NCBI GenBank assembly: GCA_965263325.1
Contig: CBDHGY010000002.1
Coordinates: forward strand, 1,550,001-1,614,000
DNA: 64,000 bases
Source: CBDHGY01 sp965263325
Lineage (GTDB): Bacteria > Pseudomonadota > Alphaproteobacteria > Caulobacterales > Hyphomonadaceae
Direction: 5' to 3'
Shown here in pieces: positions 26,146 through 34,561 of this stretch. The notes beneath the pieces were generated by a model that ran no database searches, was not told where the DNA came from, and saw only the letters and a program-made list of their open reading frames with translations. A program made the translations under genes and the position numbers. The number at the start of each line of letters is the position of its first letter. Position 1 is the first letter of the stretch.

Positions 26146-26771
26146 ATGAAATTGACTCAGAAGTGACGTCAGTTTTGTATCCAAACTCTTGGTTGCCTGG
26201 CAAGTTATCAAGGGACGAGTACGACGTAATGAGTCCAGATAGCCAACGTGAATTGATAAATTGTATCCTAGGTTACATCCAGCAACATAGAAGTGATGTT
26301 AGCACCACTATTCAAGCACTAGACGTACGGCGAACAAAGCTTCTCAAAACATCCAAAAATGTAAGTATTTTTTCAATATTCACCTCGGTCCTATCAAGTG
26401 TTCTTACCTTTGCATTGGTATTTCTTCACCTTCTGGAATTAGAAGCATGGACAGGTATCGGGTGGCTTATCGGGGCAGCATTGGCATCGTTACTCGGCGC
26501 AGCAGTACACATCTTTCGCTTCTCGCAAAAGTACTCTGAAAGAATTGTTAGATTTACTTCTTTGATCTCGTACGGTTATGAAGTTCGGGACGAATTTTCC
26601 TTGCAGACAAACGCAGTTTGTCCTGGCAACCGCCTACCGGAGAGCCAACAACCGCACCACTTCCTATACTCAAGGCTTTTCGATCTCGCCGACGGCTTCA
26701 TTCCAGAAAAACAAAAGTATTTAGAAGAAGTGCTTTTGTTGAGCAATATCGATGAACAGGCTCCAACCTGA
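26136..26771 (+). CDS. Two-helix membrane protein of unknown function (accessory cassette, gene 2)
   Basis: A 211-residue protein: a soluble N-terminal helical part (about 30-72), two hydrophobic segments (about 76-102 and 106-127) joined by a very short turn, then a soluble C-terminal part of about 85 residues beginning with FRFSQKYSERIVRF. This hairpin of two membrane helices flanked by helical domains resembles SLATT-type 2TM effectors of defence systems in layout, but no motif proves it. It overlaps gene 1 by 10 bases, implying coupled translation. The gene ends one base before the convergent ankyrin gene. Low-GC accessory DNA. Confidence 0.65.
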   Translation: MPLNEIDSEVTSVLYPNSWLPGKLSRDEYDVMSPDSQRELINCILGYIQQHRSDVSTTIQALDVRRTKLLKTSKNVSIFSIFTSVLSSVLTFALVFLHLLELEAWTGIGWLIGAALASLLGAAVHIFRFSQKYSERIVRFTSLISYGYEVRDEFSLQTNAVCPGNRLPESQQPHHFLYSRLFDLADGFIPEKQKYLEEVLLLSNIDEQAPT

Positions 26772-26772
26772 C

Positions 26773-27171
26773 TTATGCTGCTGACTTTGCTGAGCCAAAT
26801 TCGTATGAGAACAACGGCGCAAGCTGCCTAGCACTCGGTTCGTCTTCGATTGAGAAATCCGGGTCCGCACCGTGACTCAATAATAAATCGATAACCCAAT
26901 GTGTTTGATTCCGAAGCGCGGCAACAAGCAATGAATCCCCAAACTCATCAACTTGATTAGGATCAGCGCCTGACTTTAATAAATCTAACAAGGCCGCTTC
27001 GTCACCATTCTCTACAGCAGAAAATACAGCTTTCATCCCAAGTTTTCCCTCAATAGTACACCACATCTTGTGATCGTAATGGGTTAATGCACTATTTATA
27101 GCGTGATTCAATTCGCCCCTCATCGCAAATAAAAGCTTATCAAGTCGCTGATTTTTTTCAAATCCATACAA
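26773..27171 (-). CDS. Ankyrin-repeat protein
   Basis: A 132-residue protein with about two ankyrin repeats: ENGDEAALLDLLKSGADPNQ followed by DEFGDSLLVAALRNQTHWVI and DLLLSHGADPDF. The N-terminal 45 residues are helical with no known domain, and the C-terminus ends in a short Ser/Ala tail. Ankyrin units mediate protein contact; a partner is not evident. It converges on the 2-TM gene with stops one base apart. Start is uncertain: ATG 27171 is the longest option, and no clear ribosome binding site marks it. Codon use is AT-rich like the cassette beside it. Confidence 0.7.
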   Translation of the reverse strand: MYGFEKNQRLDKLLFAMRGELNHAINSALTHYDHKMWCTIEGKLGMKAVFSAVENGDEAALLDLLKSGADPNQVDEFGDSLLVAALRNQTHWVIDLLLSHGADPDFSIEDEPSARQLAPLFSYEFGSAKSAA

Positions 27172-27276
27172 CCACAGAGGGATTCGTAACCCGCCACAGA
27201 TATCACTTTATCTTCATGACGTTATCTGACTAGCGTGCGTTAGCCCCCAACGCGTAAGGTGGACCAACGCGCAGCG

Positions 27277-27317
27277 ATACCCACCGGCGGAACTTGCCAC
27301 ATCAAAACGGTGGGTAT
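27277..27317. repeat. 10-bp inverted repeat
   Basis: ATACCCACCG at 27277-27286 is perfectly complementary to CGGTGGGTAT at 27308-27317, with 21 bases between. The sequence is of the type often seen as dispersed intergenic repeats in proteobacteria. A related GGGTGGG/CCCACCC pair occurs at 27621-27650. Confidence 0.6.
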
Positions 27318-27350
27318 TGGCCTGCGTCCTCAGAACTGTCGTACTTATTG

Positions 27351-27479
27351 TTAGTTCTTAGGCTTCCTGCTGCTTCCGGCTGAAATGACCGCCGCGACGC
27401 CGATCAAAACTGTTCCAATTCCAACCGAAACAGCAGCAAAAAGTTCGAAAAATATAATGATCATGAATTCTCTCTGCAT
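27351..27479 (-). CDS. 42-residue single-helix membrane peptide
   Basis: A short frame starting MQREFMIIIFFELFAA, continuing with a hydrophobic glycine/valine/alanine helix (VSVGIGTVLIGVAAVISAG) and ending in the basic tail SSRKPKN. Its ATG at 27479 is preceded by GGAGGTG with 7 bases spacing, among the best ribosome binding sites in the window, which argues for real translation. One helix with a basic tail is the form of small stress, regulator or type I toxin peptides; nothing assigns it to a family. It is too short for ordinary gene callers. Confidence 0.55.
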   Translation of the reverse strand: MQREFMIIIFFELFAAVSVGIGTVLIGVAAVISAGSSRKPKN

Positions 27480-28203
27480 AAAAGGACACCTCCGCTTTTC
27501 AGCGGATTAATTAGTTCAGTCCTTCTTGCAGCACGTCCCCTCTTATTGGAGGATCGCCTGAGATCGATAGTATATGCACAATTCTCATCAATTCAAGCAT
27601 GCGTTGCTCCGCAACGCGTCGGGTGGGTTGAGTGCTGCCTTATCCCACCCACGGAAGGACTACGAAACTGTAGGATAAATTCCACTCAATCCCACACCTC
27701 AAATCTCGCTATGTGTTGTCTTCATTGAGGCGCGGGGGCGGAATCAAAGAATCTATCCGACCGGGTTCTTAGCTGTCGTATATTACTCACATTCCGAGAT
27801 GTACGCGGCGCTGCCGCTCAATCTTAGAATACGGAAGACACAGCCCCTACCGGGGCAATCTCCGGCTAAACGCGATCCACAGGATCGCGTTTTCACTTCG
27901 TGACCGCCTTCGATTCGCGAAGCGATCCGGGACCCAGCATTTTTCAGCATGTGAAAAGCAGAGCCATCTTTGATGGCGCTTTTTACGCTCGGTCCCGGGT
28001 ATTGCTGCGCAATCCCGGGATGACAGGAAATAGAGAGCGCCGCTGGGGCGGATGCCTCGAATTATTTGTTTTGCTCAGCGCTATTCCTCGCTGACGCTCG
28101 GGCGCTTGCGCCTGCGCGTTGCTTGTTATGCTGCTGCGCAGCTCGGCGACCTTTGGGTCGCCTCGGGGCTCCGCCCCATGGCCGTTACCAACGGAGACCA
28201 CCC
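27480..28203. repeat. Palindrome-rich non-coding stretch
   Basis: No credible gene is seen in these 724 bases, but hairpins are dense: GCGTTGC/GCAACGC (27601-27617), GGGTGGG/CCCACCC (27621-27650), GCCCC/GGGGC (27843-27856), an 11-bp stem with loop ACA (27868-27892), CCGGGACC/GGTCCCGG (27927-27998) enclosing GCCATC/GATGGC (27963-27977), GGCGACC/GGTCGCC (28145-28162) and GGGGC/GCCCC (28165-28177). This looks like several intergenic repeat units inserted one after another between the low-GC cassette and the GC-rich HTH gene. Some hairpins could also end transcription. Confidence 0.7.
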
Positions 28204-29037
28204 ATGCCCCACCAAACCATCAAACGTACAATGGACCAGCGCCGGGCGCTGATCGCCGAGTGCCGCCGCCGCATGCAGGCCGGTGAGGAAATCAAAGCCA
28301 TCTGCACTGCGCTGCAAATCAACATCAAGACCTTCCATAAATGGGCGAAGATCCACGGCTTTCGCCGCGGCGATATTGACCCGGATCATCCGCGCGCGCG
28401 CAGCCGCCTGCCGCCCGGGCCCAGCGCGCACACCTCCTCTGGCCTCTATATGCGCGGGGAAGGGCTTGGCCGGGCGCGCTCTGGCGGTCGCCAGGCGGTG
28501 CTCTCCCCTGAGGCCGAAGCGCATTTCCTCGCCCACCAGGCAGAGGGCTATCTCGTGGCGGTGCGCGCCGAAGCGATGGGCGATCACCGGCTGGTCAATG
28601 CGATCAGCAAATTGCTGCGCCGGGTGAAATCGCGGGGTACGGATATGCTGCGCCTGCGCGAAATCGCGATGGAAGATCCGGCCTATGACTGGGGCGCGTT
28701 CCAGCATGAATGTATGGCGCAGTGGTGTGATGCGGAGCTGCGCGCGCGGGTCATTTTCCGGCAGATGTATCCCGATCATCGCCGCTATCCGGGGCCGCCG
28801 GAATATAAACGCCCGGCGCAAAGCTGGATCGATCACTTCGCTGATCGTGCGCGTTGGGAACATGCAGAACTCACCGCGCTTGGCCGGCTGGAGCCAGACC
28901 CGCCCTCGCACGAACCTTTCTCTGACTGCCATGCCGCGCAGAATATGTCCCTCAATCCGCTCGGAACAATTGACCATGAAGAGGCCGCCAAACGCCGCGC
29001 CGCTTCTGAGCCCGGTAAAGCGACATGCGCAGCCTAG
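28204..29037 (+). CDS. Orphan helix-turn-helix protein, GC-rich
   Basis: A 277-residue protein. ATG 28204 has a GGAG ribosome binding site 7 bases upstream; an open frame reaches back to 28066 without support. The N-terminus (MDQRRALIAECRRRMQAGEE then IKAICTALQINIKTFHKWAK) is a homeodomain-like HTH of the type found in transposase or terminase small subunits. The rest is Arg-rich and contains no known catalytic motif; a PDHRRYPGPPEYKRPAQSW segment is near residue 195. GC is visibly higher than in neighbours, which suggests transfer. Its stop shares CTAG with the convergent DUF1501 gene. Function unknown; DNA binding is inferred. Confidence 0.7.
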   Translation: MPHQTIKRTMDQRRALIAECRRRMQAGEEIKAICTALQINIKTFHKWAKIHGFRRGDIDPDHPRARSRLPPGPSAHTSSGLYMRGEGLGRARSGGRQAVLSPEAEAHFLAHQAEGYLVAVRAEAMGDHRLVNAISKLLRRVKSRGTDMLRLREIAMEDPAYDWGAFQHECMAQWCDAELRARVIFRQMYPDHRRYPGPPEYKRPAQSWIDHFADRARWEHAELTALGRLEPDPPSHEPFSDCHAAQNMSLNPLGTIDHEEAAKRRAASEPGKATCAA

Positions 29038-30428
29038 CCGAAGAGCGGGATCGTGCCGGAGTTGAAGTTGCGCAAATTCGGCAGCGCTGTGTTGATCTCA
29101 CTATCGTTTAGGCCGAACCAACGCCCAAGCGGCTCAGCATATTGCTCGACCGAGACTTGCGGGATCAGGCGCCCCTTCTTGGAGGTGAAGTCCGGCCCAT
29201 CGGGATCGATCTCAGCAAGGGAGCCGTAAAAGCGTTTGCCATTCACAGCCCCGCCCATAACAACATGCGCGCTGCCCCAGCCATGATCCGTGCCCGAACC
29301 ATTTCCGATATATGTCCGTCCGAAATCAGACGCGGTGAAGACCGTCGTGTTGGACCATTGCCCGAGCTCGATCATCGCGGACCGGAACGCCGCCATGCCC
29401 TGTGAGAAGCTCGACTGCAATCCGGCGATGGACCCGGCCTGACCGCGGTGGGTGTCGTATCCGCCCACCGAGACATAGAATATCTGGCGCGATACACCGA
29501 GCGCGCCCCGTATACTGATCAAGCTCGCAATCGACTCCAGCTGCGAGCCAAATTTGCCAGATGGGAACTGCGTCGCGAGCGGCGTGGCTGATTCCATCCC
29601 CTGCTCCAGACGGCGAACGACATCCACGGACGACGCTGAGAAGTTTGAGAGATCCTGAAGATAATAATTTTCGAAGCCATAATCGCTTCGGCCCAACCAT
29701 TGCTCAAGACGTCTCTTCGCCGCGCGGTCACTGGAAGATCCGCCCATATATTTGCTTTGGCGAACGACATTAAGAGACGGCGCCCTCGACCCTGAAATTT
29801 TGAAGGGTTGCACCGTATCTCCGCTTAAGAACGGATCGTTTGAGCCGGCCGTGATAACGCTGAAAGCGCGCGCTTTTTCGTCGAGTGATGCAGAGGCGGC
29901 GTCGGCAAATCTTCCGCCCCAACCAAAGCGCGCGCCCTCCGGGCTGAACGTCAACCATGTCGATTGCTGATCATTGTGAGAAAACAATCGCGCCGGCAAC
30001 ACTGCGGTATTGCCTCTAATTTCCGATCGCGTGACCGGCTCAATGAGAGGCCCAACCCCGTTCACAACGGCGAGTTCGCCTGCATCAAACATGGTGGCCA
30101 GCGCAGACATTTGCGACGGGAACGCAAGTTGTTGACCGCCAAAACTGCCCGCATTGGTCGGATTAAGCGGGATCAGGCTTTGACGCGAACGCCCGCCAAC
30201 ACCTCTGCGAATTGCCCGCAGCGCATTGTACGATGGCTGATCATACGGGATCGCAAAATCTGCGCCGTCCTGCCCGCCTTTGAAGAAAATCATGACCAGC
30301 GCCTTGTAGCCGGTCACATCTGCAGCATGCGCCTTGAGACTGCTGAGCGCGCTTACGCCCGCCACACTGCCGGCCATGCCAAGCGCTGTCATTGAGTTGA
30401 GGAACTGTCGACGATTTATATTTGCCAT
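29034..30428 (-). CDS. DUF1501 family exported protein (Tat signal)
   Basis: A 464-residue protein starting with a twin-arginine signal (NRRQFLNSMTALGMAG, then a hydrophobic core ending near AHA, about residue 35). The mature part has the DUF1501 landmarks: ALVMIFFKGGQDGADFAIPY, MFDAGELAVVNGVG, YDTHRGQAG and VFTASDFGRTYIGNGSGTDHGWG, a sulfatase/alkaline-phosphatase-like metal-binding fold. DUF1501 genes almost always pair with DUF1800 genes, as here (5 bases apart). Their biochemical role is not established. Folding in the cytoplasm before Tat export suggests a bound cofactor or metal. Confidence 0.93.
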   Translation of the reverse strand: MANINRRQFLNSMTALGMAGSVAGVSALSSLKAHAADVTGYKALVMIFFKGGQDGADFAIPYDQPSYNALRAIRRGVGGRSRQSLIPLNPTNAGSFGGQQLAFPSQMSALATMFDAGELAVVNGVGPLIEPVTRSEIRGNTAVLPARLFSHNDQQSTWLTFSPEGARFGWGGRFADAASASLDEKARAFSVITAGSNDPFLSGDTVQPFKISGSRAPSLNVVRQSKYMGGSSSDRAAKRRLEQWLGRSDYGFENYYLQDLSNFSASSVDVVRRLEQGMESATPLATQFPSGKFGSQLESIASLISIRGALGVSRQIFYVSVGGYDTHRGQAGSIAGLQSSFSQGMAAFRSAMIELGQWSNTTVFTASDFGRTYIGNGSGTDHGWGSAHVVMGGAVNGKRFYGSLAEIDPDGPDFTSKKGRLIPQVSVEQYAEPLGRWFGLNDSEINTALPNLRNFNSGTIPLFG

Positions 30429-30433
30429 TACTT

Positions 30434-32257
30434 TTACTGACTGTCTGGGAATTGACGGAGGAGCACATAATTCGGGGAGGCGAGCACGAGCGAAACTGCC
30501 AGGGCGACACGATCAAAGCGATCATTTTGTTCGCGGTCCCGGTTTGTTGAATCGTCCATGAGCGTGATCACGGCGCTAATTTCATCTACTTCAGCTTCGC
30601 TCAATCGCCCGCCTGCAAGCTTTTTGTTGAGATGAGCAATGAGTGCCGGCACATCATATGCAAGCGGCAACTCCTCGGAATAATCTGGAACGAAATTATC
30701 CGGGCGACCCTTGCGCGAAGGGACCTCCCCGAAGGCAAACTCCGACAGCATGTTAAAGGTACCAAACTGTGAGGTAGAATTCGTAATTTGGAACTCTGGA
30801 GCCGTAATATTTCGCGCGCCGGACTCTGTTCCGGGCGCTATGTATCCGGGGCGATAGAAATTAAACACTGACGGCGCTCGAAACGGATGCTGCCCCAATC
30901 CTTCGATGGCGCTGCTTGTATCCTGCAGACGCCTTTGGTTCGCAGAATCAACGTTTCGAACGTTAAAGGCGCGGGCCCAGTGAACGAACCGAAGCACAGG
31001 TTCCTGTATCTTTCCATCCGAGGGAGTAGGCCGTCTATTTTCGTCAAACAGGCTTTCGTCCAAAAGAACTGCCGCAATCGTCGCAAGCAGATCTCCGCGC
31101 TCTCCCGTACCAAACACCTCACCATCGGCGGCTTGAAAACGACCCTCATTGAATGCCGTCGCGACCCGCGCAACATAGGCTGGCTCCGGGTTTGAGGCCG
31201 TGAACCTCTGGATTAATTGGCGCGCAAGGAACGGGCCGACATTTGGATGCTCGAAAATTTGATCCAGTGCCATATCGATGCTTGTCTCACCAGATGTGCC
31301 AGCGGGGATCGTCAGACCAAGAAATTGTTTTTCGAGCGGAGAATGTTCGTTCGGAAAGAAAATCAGCGGCGAATGTTTTGACGCGAAAGGCACCTGATTG
31401 AACGGCCGATCAAATCGGTCATTGTTGTAAGCCATACCAGTAAACACTCGCGCCAGACCAACAACATCTTCATTCGTAAAGGTCTCTATTTCGCGGCCTG
31501 AACCATCAAGCCTTGGAGTGCCGTCTATGTTCAGCTCAACCAGTCCGATCGTAAACAGCTGCAGCAATTCGCGCGCATAGTTTTCATCAGGCATTCTGCC
31601 TGTTTCAGGATCACCTTTCTGGTTATGGATATAAGTTAGCCACTCTGCCATGGCGGGGGCATAAGTTATTTCTTCAAGAAGATCACGATAGTTACCAAGC
31701 GCATTCCGAGCGAGAATTTCGCGGTAGTATGTGAAAATATTCTGATGCTCTCTTTTTACCGCTACAGAGTCTGAAACAACGATAATTTGTGAGAGTGCAA
31801 ACGCCATTCTTTGGCGTAGCTGATCGTCTGCCTGAATCACCTTGTTCCAATAAAGATCGCTATCAATGCCTTTAATAAGGGAGCCATTGGAGTCTCTTTG
31901 AGCAAGAACGTCATCCAGGAAACGCGTTGCAGGAAGTTGCACTTGCTCGGCAATCCAGCTGCTCGCTGACTTGCCTGTGAGCTGCTGAATATCGCTGCTA
32001 CTCGCGCCAAAACTGGCCGCGTTTAAAAACCGCGAGGCTTGATCGGCGCTCGTGATTTCCAAGCTGACCGATGTCGCTGGCGGCGGGGGTGGAGGGGGCG
32101 GCGGCGGTGGAGGGGGCGGCGGCTGTGTCGTGCCACTTCCCGTGTTTGGGGAGGAAATGCCTGTATCTCCACCTCCTCCGCCCCCGGAACATCCTGTCAC
32201 TAATACAGCGCTCAAGACGATTAAGCTTGCGCCACTCTTTCTAATACTCGCTAACAC
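30434..32257 (-). CDS. DUF1800 family lipoprotein with poly-proline linker
   Basis: About 607 residues. I place the start at GTG 32257 (preceded by AGAGG) because it directly opens a lipoprotein signal, LIVLSAVLVTGC; the ATG at 32308 would add 17 residues not typical of a signal. After the lipid-accepting Cys comes a Gly stretch and a run of 17 prolines, a stiff periplasmic spacer. The DUF1800 body includes RFLNAASFGAS, QRMAFALSQIIVVSD, NYARELLQLFTIGL and FLARQLIQRF. First gene of the DUF1800-DUF1501 operon. The pair is widespread but its function remains open. Confidence 0.9.
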   Translation of the reverse strand: MLASIRKSGASLIVLSAVLVTGCSGGGGGGDTGISSPNTGSGTTQPPPPPPPPPPPPPPPATSVSLEITSADQASRFLNAASFGASSSDIQQLTGKSASSWIAEQVQLPATRFLDDVLAQRDSNGSLIKGIDSDLYWNKVIQADDQLRQRMAFALSQIIVVSDSVAVKREHQNIFTYYREILARNALGNYRDLLEEITYAPAMAEWLTYIHNQKGDPETGRMPDENYARELLQLFTIGLVELNIDGTPRLDGSGREIETFTNEDVVGLARVFTGMAYNNDRFDRPFNQVPFASKHSPLIFFPNEHSPLEKQFLGLTIPAGTSGETSIDMALDQIFEHPNVGPFLARQLIQRFTASNPEPAYVARVATAFNEGRFQAADGEVFGTGERGDLLATIAAVLLDESLFDENRRPTPSDGKIQEPVLRFVHWARAFNVRNVDSANQRRLQDTSSAIEGLGQHPFRAPSVFNFYRPGYIAPGTESGARNITAPEFQITNSTSQFGTFNMLSEFAFGEVPSRKGRPDNFVPDYSEELPLAYDVPALIAHLNKKLAGGRLSEAEVDEISAVITLMDDSTNRDREQNDRFDRVALAVSLVLASPNYVLLRQFPDSQ

Positions 32258-32369
32258 TATGGGGACCTCTTTCCTACAGCGCCAAGACTGCGGAAAGCTG
32301 ATCACCATGTAAAGTTAAACACTTGCAAGTGTCATTCAGGTTACACGATTGAAACGAGACGGAAGAAAC

Positions 32370-34202
32370 TCATTCAACCGTTACAGATTTTGCAAGGTTG
32401 CGCGGTTGGTCAACATCCGTGCCTTTCTCCACCGCTGTATGATAAGCAAGCATCTGGATCGGTAAGGCGTAAAGGATGGGGGCAATAAAGTCGTCACAAT
32501 CTGGCATAAGGATATGGCCCATTGGCGCATCGCCTGCCGCCTCGATCCCTTCTTCGTTTGAGATCAAGATCACTTCGCCATGACGCGCGGCGACTTCCTG
32601 CAGATTGGAAAGTGACTTGTCGAACAGGGGATCATGCGGCGCGACAAAGATGACGGGAGTCTTCTCGTCAATAAGCGCGATCGGGCCATGTTTCAGCTCG
32701 CCGGACGCATAACCTTCCGCGTGAATGTAGCTGATCTCTTTCAGCTTAAGCGCGCCTTCCAGCGCCAGCGGATAATGCACACCCCGGCCGAGATATAAAA
32801 CATCGCTCGCTTTTGAGAGATTATACGCCGTTTTGGAAATCGCATTGTCCAGCTTTAGCGCTTCGGTGATCAGACGCGGCACTTCGGAGAGCGCATCTGT
32901 CAGATGAATTTCTTCGTCTCGGCTGATCGTGCCTTTCGCTCGCCCGCCAGCAATGACGGTGGCCGCAAGCGCGCAGAGCTGCGCTGTAAAGGCCTTGGTA
33001 GAGGCAACACCAATCTCTGGGCCTGCAAGGGTCGGAAGCACCGTATCAACTTCGCGCGCGATAGATGATGTTGGCACATTGACCACGGCTGCGGTGCGCA
33101 GTCCTGCCTCCTTACAGTATCGCAGCGCGGCGAGTGTATCTGCCGTTTCACCCGATTGGCTAACAAACAAGGTGAGCGTACCAGGCTGAAGCACAGGCTG
33201 GCGGTAACGGAATTCACTCGCGATATCGACTTTAACCGGCAGCTTTGCGATTTGCTCAAACCAGTACTCTGCCACGGCGCAGGAATAGTATGCCGTCCCG
33301 CATGCCACCATTTGAATGCCTGTCACATCGTCCCACTTGATGCGATCACCATTACTACCGGGAAGCTCAATCGTTTGCTCAAGCGCGTTGACATACGCTC
33401 CGATCGTGCGCGCGGTGGAATCAGGCTGCTCGTAAATTTCCTTCTGCATGAAGTGGCGGTAATTGCCCTTCTCAACGCTTGCGCCAGCCCCATGAACCAG
33501 CGTTACAGCGCGCGTGACCTGAGCGCCCGATGCGTCGTATACTGAATAAGTATCGCGTGTCAGAACGCACCAATCACCCTCTTCGAGGTAGACCACTTTG
33601 TTCGTGAACGGCGCAACGGCAATCGCATCCGATCCAAGGAACATTTCACCCTCAGCAACGCCGATAACAAGCGGAGACCCCTTTCGCGCGCCAATCATGA
33701 GATCCTGCTGCCCTTCAAACAGAACAGCAAGCGCGAACGCACCCTCCAAGCGCGCCAATGCAGCCTTAACCGCTTCACGCTCATCCATGCCGGCCGTGAG
33801 ATTGCTTGTGATCAGATGCGCGACAGTTTCAGTATCCGTTTCGGTGTCAAAAAGATAACCCTGCGCTTCCAGCTCAGCGCGAAGCACTCGAAAGTTTTCA
33901 ATAATGCCATTGTGTACCAACGCCACGCGGCCGGACACATGTGGGTGGGCGTTCGTTTCAGTGGCCGCGCCGTGAGTCGCCCAGCGCGTATGACCAATCC
34001 CGGTTGTGCCGGTCAGCGGACTTGTTTGCAGAGTTTCCTGCAAGTTTGCCAATTTTCCGGCCGCGCGCCGCCGCGAGAGCGCACCTGCATCCAGCGTTGC
34101 GATGCCTGTACTGTCATAGCCGCGATACTCCAGACGCGCGAGCGCCGTCATCACGCGAGGCGCTGCTGGTTCATTGCCAAGGATTCCAATTATTCCGCAC
34201 AT
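32370..34202 (-). CDS. glmS: Glutamine-fructose-6-phosphate aminotransferase (isomerising)
   Basis: A 610-residue enzyme that makes glucosamine-6-phosphate for peptidoglycan and lipopolysaccharide. The N-terminal glutaminase domain starts MCGIIGILG with the catalytic Cys after Met removal, and has HTRWATHGAATETNAHPH. Two SIS isomerase domains follow (VACGTAYYSCAVAEYWFEQ and SKASDVLYLGRGVHYPLALE), ending in the conserved PRNLAKSVTVE. Full length. No metal-riboswitch-type leader is seen upstream. Confidence 0.98.
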   Translation of the reverse strand: MCGIIGILGNEPAAPRVMTALARLEYRGYDSTGIATLDAGALSRRRAAGKLANLQETLQTSPLTGTTGIGHTRWATHGAATETNAHPHVSGRVALVHNGIIENFRVLRAELEAQGYLFDTETDTETVAHLITSNLTAGMDEREAVKAALARLEGAFALAVLFEGQQDLMIGARKGSPLVIGVAEGEMFLGSDAIAVAPFTNKVVYLEEGDWCVLTRDTYSVYDASGAQVTRAVTLVHGAGASVEKGNYRHFMQKEIYEQPDSTARTIGAYVNALEQTIELPGSNGDRIKWDDVTGIQMVACGTAYYSCAVAEYWFEQIAKLPVKVDIASEFRYRQPVLQPGTLTLFVSQSGETADTLAALRYCKEAGLRTAAVVNVPTSSIAREVDTVLPTLAGPEIGVASTKAFTAQLCALAATVIAGGRAKGTISRDEEIHLTDALSEVPRLITEALKLDNAISKTAYNLSKASDVLYLGRGVHYPLALEGALKLKEISYIHAEGYASGELKHGPIALIDEKTPVIFVAPHDPLFDKSLSNLQEVAARHGEVILISNEEGIEAAGDAPMGHILMPDCDDFIAPILYALPIQMLAYHTAVEKGTDVDQPRNLAKSVTVE

Positions 34203-34561
34203 ATATACTGCCTATTCTGCCCATTCCTCCCCGCCCGGCCCTGCTTATGCCGCGCAAGAGTTTAAGTCATTGCAAATAGAGCAACCGATTGTGACGAGCA
34301 TGCGGAGGCAGCGCGGTGATTTAGGGAATCGGTGGCTGAAAGCGATTAACCGCGGTCAACACAGCAGCCGGGTCAGCTACTTTGTTGAATCTAGCAGTTG
34401 AAGTCGCAGATCTTGAACACGAACGTCGCTCGAACTTCAGTTATTTCCCGGAGAGCCCGATCTCGGCTCTGCCCTCCGATTGGAGATCATCTTTTTACTC
34501 GGCCCCACCCCAAAAAATCTCCATCTTTCGCAGGTGCGCGACCCCCGCTAGTCTGGCGCGC
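34203..34561. other. Divergent intergenic region glmS / glutamate-synthase-like gene
   Basis: These 359 bases between two divergent starts must contain both promoters. I see no strong palindrome, riboswitch-like structure or reading frame with a ribosome binding site in it; an open frame running from 34382 into the next gene has no initiation signal. Confidence 0.5.

Noticed and set aside
27868..27892. Intrinsic terminator for a gene in the palindrome region
   Set aside because: The 11-bp stem is strong, but there is no gene ending nearby and only a three-T tail, so it is kept as a repeat rather than a terminator.
27277..28177. CRISPR array
   Set aside because: The palindromes differ from each other, and there are no regularly spaced direct repeats of constant length.
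28126..28977. A 283-codon minus-strand frame opposite the HTH gene
   Set aside because: High GC suppresses stops on the opposite strand; there is no start signal and the plus-strand frame has a good ribosome binding site.
32052..32312. Poly-glycine plus-strand frame opposite the DUF1800 gene
   Set aside because: It is the reverse complement of the proline linker and has no initiation signal.
34203..34561. glmS-type leader ribozyme or riboswitch
   Set aside because: No conserved fold could be recognised upstream of glmS, and such ribozymes are a feature of Gram-positive bacteria.
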